The position numbers were made by a program, and so were the translations under genes. Shown here one piece after another: positions 54,321-57,831 of a DNA stretch of 57,831 nt. The notes beneath the pieces were generated by a model that saw nothing but the letters and a program-made list of their open reading frames with translations, did no database searches and was not told the DNA's origin. Origin of the DNA: Xaviernesmea rhizosphaerae (GTDB lineage Bacteria; Pseudomonadota; Alphaproteobacteria; Rhizobiales; Rhizobiaceae); NCBI RefSeq assembly GCF_001938945.1, contig NZ_MKIO01000029.1, positions 255,428-313,258 on the forward strand. Reading direction: 5' to 3'. The stretch's first letter is position 1. Each line of letters opens with the position of its first letter.

Positions 54321-56344
54321 CATCGCTGGACCCCATTCAGGTTTTCCGCACGGAAGCGGCCGAGCTTTTCGAACAGATCGAGAGCGGCCTTCTCGACCTT
54401 TTGAACGATCTGTCCGACCAGGACACGATCGACGCCGTCTTCCGCGGACTGCATACGCTGAAGGGGTCCGGCGCGATGTTCGGGTTCGAGGCGCTCGCCG
54501 CCTTCACCCATCATTGCGAGACCGCCTTCGACCGTGTGCGCAAGGGTCAGGTTCCGGCAACGGATGAGCTCGTGGCCGCCGTTCTGGACGCGCAGGACCA
54601 TATGAAGGCGCTGGTCTCGACGCCGCAGGGCGACCATGAGGATGCCAGCAACCGGCTTCTGGCGGCGCTGCATGCGGCCGTGGGCGGCGCGGCGACCACC
54701 GGCCATGTGGTGACGCCGCCGCTGCCGCAGGCCTCCGCGCAAGCCGCGGCGCCCGCATCGGCACCTGCCAAGGGCCAGGCTTTCCACATCGCCTTCCGCC
54801 TGCCCGCCAATGCGATGATCAACGGCACCAATCCGCTCGGCCTGCTCGACGAGCTGCGCGAGCTGGGCGAATGCACCGTCAAGGCCGATCTCTCGACGAT
54901 TCCCGGTCTCGGCAGCCTCGAGCCGACGGATCTCTATATCGGCTGGAGCGTGGATCTCGTCACCGAACAGGGCCGCGATGCCATCGACGATGTCTTCATC
55001 TTCGTCATGGACGACATGGACATCAAGGTGACCGAGGTCGCACCGGTCGAGGCAAAGGCAGCCGAGGCCGCACCGGCCGCGAAGGCAGCCTCCCCCGCGC
55101 CGGAGGCCACCCTCCAAAAGGCCGAGCCAGCCAAGGCACCGGGCAACGAGCCCAAACATGGGGGCAAGCAGGCCGAGAACGTCCGCGTTCCCGCCGAGCG
55201 GCTCGACGAGCTGATGGACCGGGTCGGCGAGCTGGTCATCGCCCAGTCGCGCCTGTCGCAGCTTGCCGGCTCCAGCGCCGACCTGCATCTGCGCGCCGTC
55301 TCCGAGGACGTGGAGCGCCTGTCCGGCGAGCTGCGCGATACGATGATGGTGCTGCGCATGGTTCCGGTCGGCAGCCTGTTCGGCCGCTTCCGCCGGCTCG
55401 TGCACGATCTGGCGCGCGAAACCGGCAAGGTGATCGAGCTGGAGACCGAAGGCGAGACCACCGAGGTCGACAAGACCGTGATCGAGCGCCTCGCCGATCC
55501 GCTGGTGCACCTGGTGCGCAACTCGATCGACCACGGGCTGGAGCCGCCGGACGAACGCGTGGCCGCCGGCAAGGACAAGACCGGCCGCGTCATCCTCTCG
55601 GCCCGCCAGTCCGGCGGCGAGGTCATCATCACCATCAAGGATGACGGGCGCGGCATCAACCGCGACCGGGTGCGCGCCAAGGCGGAAAGCTCCGGCCTGA
55701 TCCAGCCCGGACAGATGCTGACCGACCAGGAGCTGCTGCAGCTGATCTTCCAGCCGGGTTTCTCCACCGCCGCGCAGGTGACCAACCTCTCCGGCCGCGG
55801 TGTCGGCATGGACGTGGTGAAGAAGACGGTCGAGGCGCTGCGCGGCGTGATCGACGTGCGCAGCGAAAACGGCCGCGGCTCGGAAATCTCGCTGCGCATC
55901 CCGCTGACGCTCGCCATCATCGACGGGCTTCTGGTGCGGGTCGGCGCCGGCTCCTATGTCATCCCGCTCTCGGCGGTCGAGGAATGCCTCGAACTGTCTC
56001 TGGAGGACGATCTGCGCTCGCGCGGCCGCAGCTTCATCTCGCTGCGTGACAATCTCGTGCCCTTCCTGCGGCTGCGAGAGTTGTTCGAAACCGGCACCCC
56101 GCCCGACCGCTACCAGAAGATGGTGGTCATCTCCACCGGTGATGCGCGCGTCGGACTCGTCGTCGACCAGATCATCGGCGACCACCAGACCGTGATCAAA
56201 TCCATGTCCAAGCTGCATCACGACGTCGTCACCTTCTCCGGCGCGACGATCCTCGGCGATGGCGGCGTGGCTCTCATTCTCGACGTCACTCACCTCGTTG
56301 CCGTCGGACAGTATCAGGAGGCGCATTTGCGCGCGGCAGGATGA
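54317..56344 (+). CDS. cheA: Chemotaxis histidine kinase CheA
   Basis: Sensor kinase of 675 residues. The P1 phosphotransfer domain (about 1-105) has His46 in RGLHTLKGSGAMFGF. A P2-like segment (about 150-235) and an Ala/Pro linker follow, then P3 (VPAERLDELMDRVGELVIAQSRL). The P4 ATPase has the N box LVRNSIDHGLEPPDER, the G1 box IKDDGRGINRDRV and FSTAAQVTNLSGRGVGMDVVKK. The P5 CheW-like domain has DGLLVRVGAGSYVIPLSAVEECLE. It overlaps cheY and cheW by four bases each. All catalytic boxes are intact. Confidence 0.97.
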   Translation: MTSLDPIQVFRTEAAELFEQIESGLLDLLNDLSDQDTIDAVFRGLHTLKGSGAMFGFEALAAFTHHCETAFDRVRKGQVPATDELVAAVLDAQDHMKALVSTPQGDHEDASNRLLAALHAAVGGAATTGHVVTPPLPQASAQAAAPASAPAKGQAFHIAFRLPANAMINGTNPLGLLDELRELGECTVKADLSTIPGLGSLEPTDLYIGWSVDLVTEQGRDAIDDVFIFVMDDMDIKVTEVAPVEAKAAEAAPAAKAASPAPEATLQKAEPAKAPGNEPKHGGKQAENVRVPAERLDELMDRVGELVIAQSRLSQLAGSSADLHLRAVSEDVERLSGELRDTMMVLRMVPVGSLFGRFRRLVHDLARETGKVIELETEGETTEVDKTVIERLADPLVHLVRNSIDHGLEPPDERVAAGKDKTGRVILSARQSGGEVIITIKDDGRGINRDRVRAKAESSGLIQPGQMLTDQELLQLIFQPGFSTAAQVTNLSGRGVGMDVVKKTVEALRGVIDVRSENGRGSEISLRIPLTLAIIDGLLVRVGAGSYVIPLSAVEECLELSLEDDLRSRGRSFISLRDNLVPFLRLRELFETGTPPDRYQKMVVISTGDARVGLVVDQIIGDHQTVIKSMSKLHHDVVTFSGATILGDGGVALILDVTHLVAVGQYQEAHLRAAG

Positions 56345-56844
56345 ACCCAGAAACCGTCAAGCACCTTTTCGATCACGTCTGGAAGGATCAGGACGAACTG
56401 TCGGTCCTCACCTTCAGCCTGAACGGCGAGACCTTTGCCATAGAGGCGATCAACGTTCAGGAGATCCTCGACCTCCTGCCCGAGACACGCGTTCCCGGGG
56501 CCAAGCCCTTCGTTGCCGGCGTGATCAATTTCCGCGGCCGGGTGATCCCGATCGCGGATCTGCGCCGGGCCTTCGGCATGGAGGCCACCGAGGCGACCAT
56601 CGACAGCCGCATCGTCGTGGTGGAGCTGACGCTGGAGGGCGAGCCCTGCCTGGTCGGACTGCGCACGGACAAGGTGCATGAGGTGACGACGCTGCCGCAT
56701 GCGGCCGCCGAGCCGCCGCCGATCGTCGGCATGCGCTGGCGGCCCGACTTCATTCACTGCCTGGTCCGCCGGGGCACGGATTTCGTCATCATTCCCAATC
56801 TCGAAGTGATCTTCTCGACGCAGCCGGCCCGCTCGGCTGCGTGA
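56341..56844 (+). CDS. cheW: Chemotaxis coupling protein CheW
   Basis: Coupling protein of 167 residues linking receptors to CheA. Family signatures are LTFSLNGETFAIEAINVQEILDLLPETRVPGAKPFVAGVINFRGRVIPIADLRRAFGM, here noted as the stretch from about residue 21 to 80, and GLRTDKVHEVTTLPHAAAEPPP. The extra 18 residues at the N-terminus (MNPETVKHLFDHVWKDQ) are slightly longer than in typical CheW. The ATG overlaps the cheA stop by four bases. Confidence 0.95.
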   Translation: MNPETVKHLFDHVWKDQDELSVLTFSLNGETFAIEAINVQEILDLLPETRVPGAKPFVAGVINFRGRVIPIADLRRAFGMEATEATIDSRIVVVELTLEGEPCLVGLRTDKVHEVTTLPHAAAEPPPIVGMRWRPDFIHCLVRRGTDFVIIPNLEVIFSTQPARSAA

Positions 56845-56943
56845 TCGACAGGGACAGATCGATAACATCCGCATTTTCGGGCCAGGTCGGCTCGCATGAA
56901 CTCTAACCGCCGGTATGCCACGTCATATCACTGGGGGTCACAC

Positions 56944-57831
56944 ATGAAACTTTCCTTGAAGGCCAAGCTCGGAGCGGGCTTCGGCATCCTCATTCTTCTC
57001 GTGGCCGGGTTGGGGCTCTTCTCGCTCCTGCAGCTGAGCGCGGTCAACGACAAGTCGAGCGAGATCGCCGGCAACTGGATGCCCAGCGTCGATCTGTCCA
57101 ACCGCATGAACACGACCACGTCGGATTTTCGCGCCGCCGAGCTGCAGCATGTGATCTCGCAGGACGAGGCCGGCATGAAGCTCTGGAGCGAAGAGCTCAA
57201 CAAGCTTCAGGCGCAGATCGACAAGGGCCGTGCCGACTATGTGAAACTGATCGCAGGCCCCGAGGAGCGCGCGCTGTTCGAGGCCTTCGGCGCGAAATGG
57301 GACGCCTATGTCAAGCTGCACGACCAGGCCTTCGCCTATTCCGGCCGCAACCAGACGGCGGAAGCCATGGCGATCTACAATGGCGAGGGCCTGCGGCTCT
57401 ACAATGATGCCTCGCAGGCGCTGCTCAATCTGGTCGAGTACAATTCCAAGGGTGGCGTGAGCGCCAGCAATGAGGCGAACGACATCTACACCTCGTCGCG
57501 CATGCTCGTGCTGAGCGGCATCGGCCTCTGCCTCGTTCTGGGCATCGCCATTGCCGTCTTCATCATGCGCGACATTCTCAAGACGCTTGGCGCCGAGCCG
57601 GACCATGTCCGTGACATCGTCACTGCGGTTGCCGCCGGTGACCTGCGCCTGGATGTCCATACCCGTGCCAACGACAATAGCAGCGTGCTGGCCGCCGTGC
57701 GCGACATGGTCCACCGCCTGCGCGGGATCGTCGGCGACGCGCTCGCCGCTTCCGACAATGTCTCCTCCGGCAGCCAGGAACTGTCGTCCGCCTCCGAACA
57801 GGTCAGCCAAGGTGCCACCGAGCAGGCCTCG
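56944..57831 (+). CDS. Methyl-accepting chemotaxis protein (partial)
   Basis: The first 296 codons of a receptor, cut by the window edge. The order is a first membrane span (about 8-30, LGAGFGILILLVAGLGLFSLL), a periplasmic four-helix-bundle-type sensor with DFRAAELQHVISQDEAGM (about 35-180), a second span (MLVLSGIGLCLVLGIAIAVFIM, about 183-205) and a HAMP domain with LGAEPDHVRDIVTAVAAGDL. The start of the signalling domain (SGSQELSSASEQVSQGATEQAS) is just visible, while the CheW-binding tip lies outside. ATG 56944 has GGGGG upstream. It follows cheW after 99 bp and is presumably the cognate receptor of this operon. Confidence 0.93.
   Translation, partial: MKLSLKAKLGAGFGILILLVAGLGLFSLLQLSAVNDKSSEIAGNWMPSVDLSNRMNTTTSDFRAAELQHVISQDEAGMKLWSEELNKLQAQIDKGRADYVKLIAGPEERALFEAFGAKWDAYVKLHDQAFAYSGRNQTAEAMAIYNGEGLRLYNDASQALLNLVEYNSKGGVSASNEANDIYTSSRMLVLSGIGLCLVLGIAIAVFIMRDILKTLGAEPDHVRDIVTAVAAGDLRLDVHTRANDNSSVLAAVRDMVHRLRGIVGDALAASDNVSSGSQELSSASEQVSQGATEQAS

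Noticed and set aside
54032..56326. 764-codon minus-strand frame opposite cheY and cheA
   Set aside because: Antisense to strongly supported chemotaxis genes, no independent start signals.
1..57831. tRNA, rRNA, CRISPR arrays, insertion sequences or prophage
   Set aside because: I found no tRNA-like T-loop, regular spacer-repeat array, transposase or integrase in the window.

Overview
This is a high-GC, gene-dense stretch of an alphaproteobacterial chromosome. Gene content and order point to the order Hyphomicrobiales, most likely the family Rhizobiaceae (Agrobacterium/Rhizobium relatives). The markers are the amiC-mrcA-prfB block divergent from rne, aroQ-accB-accC-aat followed by a DUF2155 protein and an NDUFA12-type complex I subunit, and the run pyrB-pyrC'-plsY-dprA-topA-rnr-DUF983-NUDIX-MFS-rpmG facing divK-pleD. 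The SOS operators have the alphaproteobacterial form GTTC-N7-GTTC. No genus can be fixed from the sequence alone.

Layout. 1-5.6 kb (minus): prfB, with an intact +1 programmed frameshift, mrcA and amiC. 5.6-9.5 kb: a strongly folded leader and rne. 9.5-10.4 kb: no recognisable gene. 10.4-14.2 kb (plus): a DsbA-like oxidoreductase, aroQ, accB, accC and aat. 14.5-17.8 kb (minus): DUF2155, NDUFA12-like, a GNAT acetyltransferase and gatB. 18.0-20.4 kb: a GT39-like glycosyltransferase, a YjhX-family protein and a small unknown protein, lying between gatB and gatAC. 20.5-25.7 kb: gatA, gatC, a UPF0173 hydrolase, ruvX, small membrane proteins and an AEC transporter. 25.7-27.4 kb: aidB. 27.6-40.3 kb: the long plus-strand housekeeping run from pyrB to rpmG. 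40.4-41.5 kb: a 1.1-kb non-coding gap holding a candidate structured RNA. 41.5-46 kb: pleD and divK (minus), then DUF3572, a HAD-like protein and dinB (plus). 46.3-48.5 kb: an L,D-transpeptidase and a VapBC/FitAB-type toxin-antitoxin pair. 48.6-52.1 kb: replicative dnaE. 52.1-53.6 kb: a regulatory gap. 53.6 kb to the end: a translationally coupled chemotaxis-like operon (STAS-cheY-cheA-cheW-mcp), with the mcp cut by the window edge.

The most interesting element is in the gap between dnaE and the chemotaxis operon. A 28-codon minus-strand ORF (52797..52883) encodes a single-span hydrophobic micropeptide. It has a good Shine-Dalgarno and a near-perfect promoter (TTGACA, 17 bp, CATAAA), and a perfect LexA operator GAAC-N7-GAAC occupies the spacer. 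The organisation resembles SOS-induced small membrane peptides such as Caulobacter SidA or Escherichia coli TisB, but I recognise no homologue. The only other perfect LexA box I found is immediately upstream of dinB, so the window carries two likely SOS genes.

Other observations: a full CtrA-type box (TTAA-N7-TTAA) upstream of amiC, a hairpin that masks the rne Shine-Dalgarno, a PIN toxin whose conserved glutamate is lysine, a dihydroorotase homologue without its metal-binding HxH, and an unannotated multi-stem RNA candidate with its own terminator.
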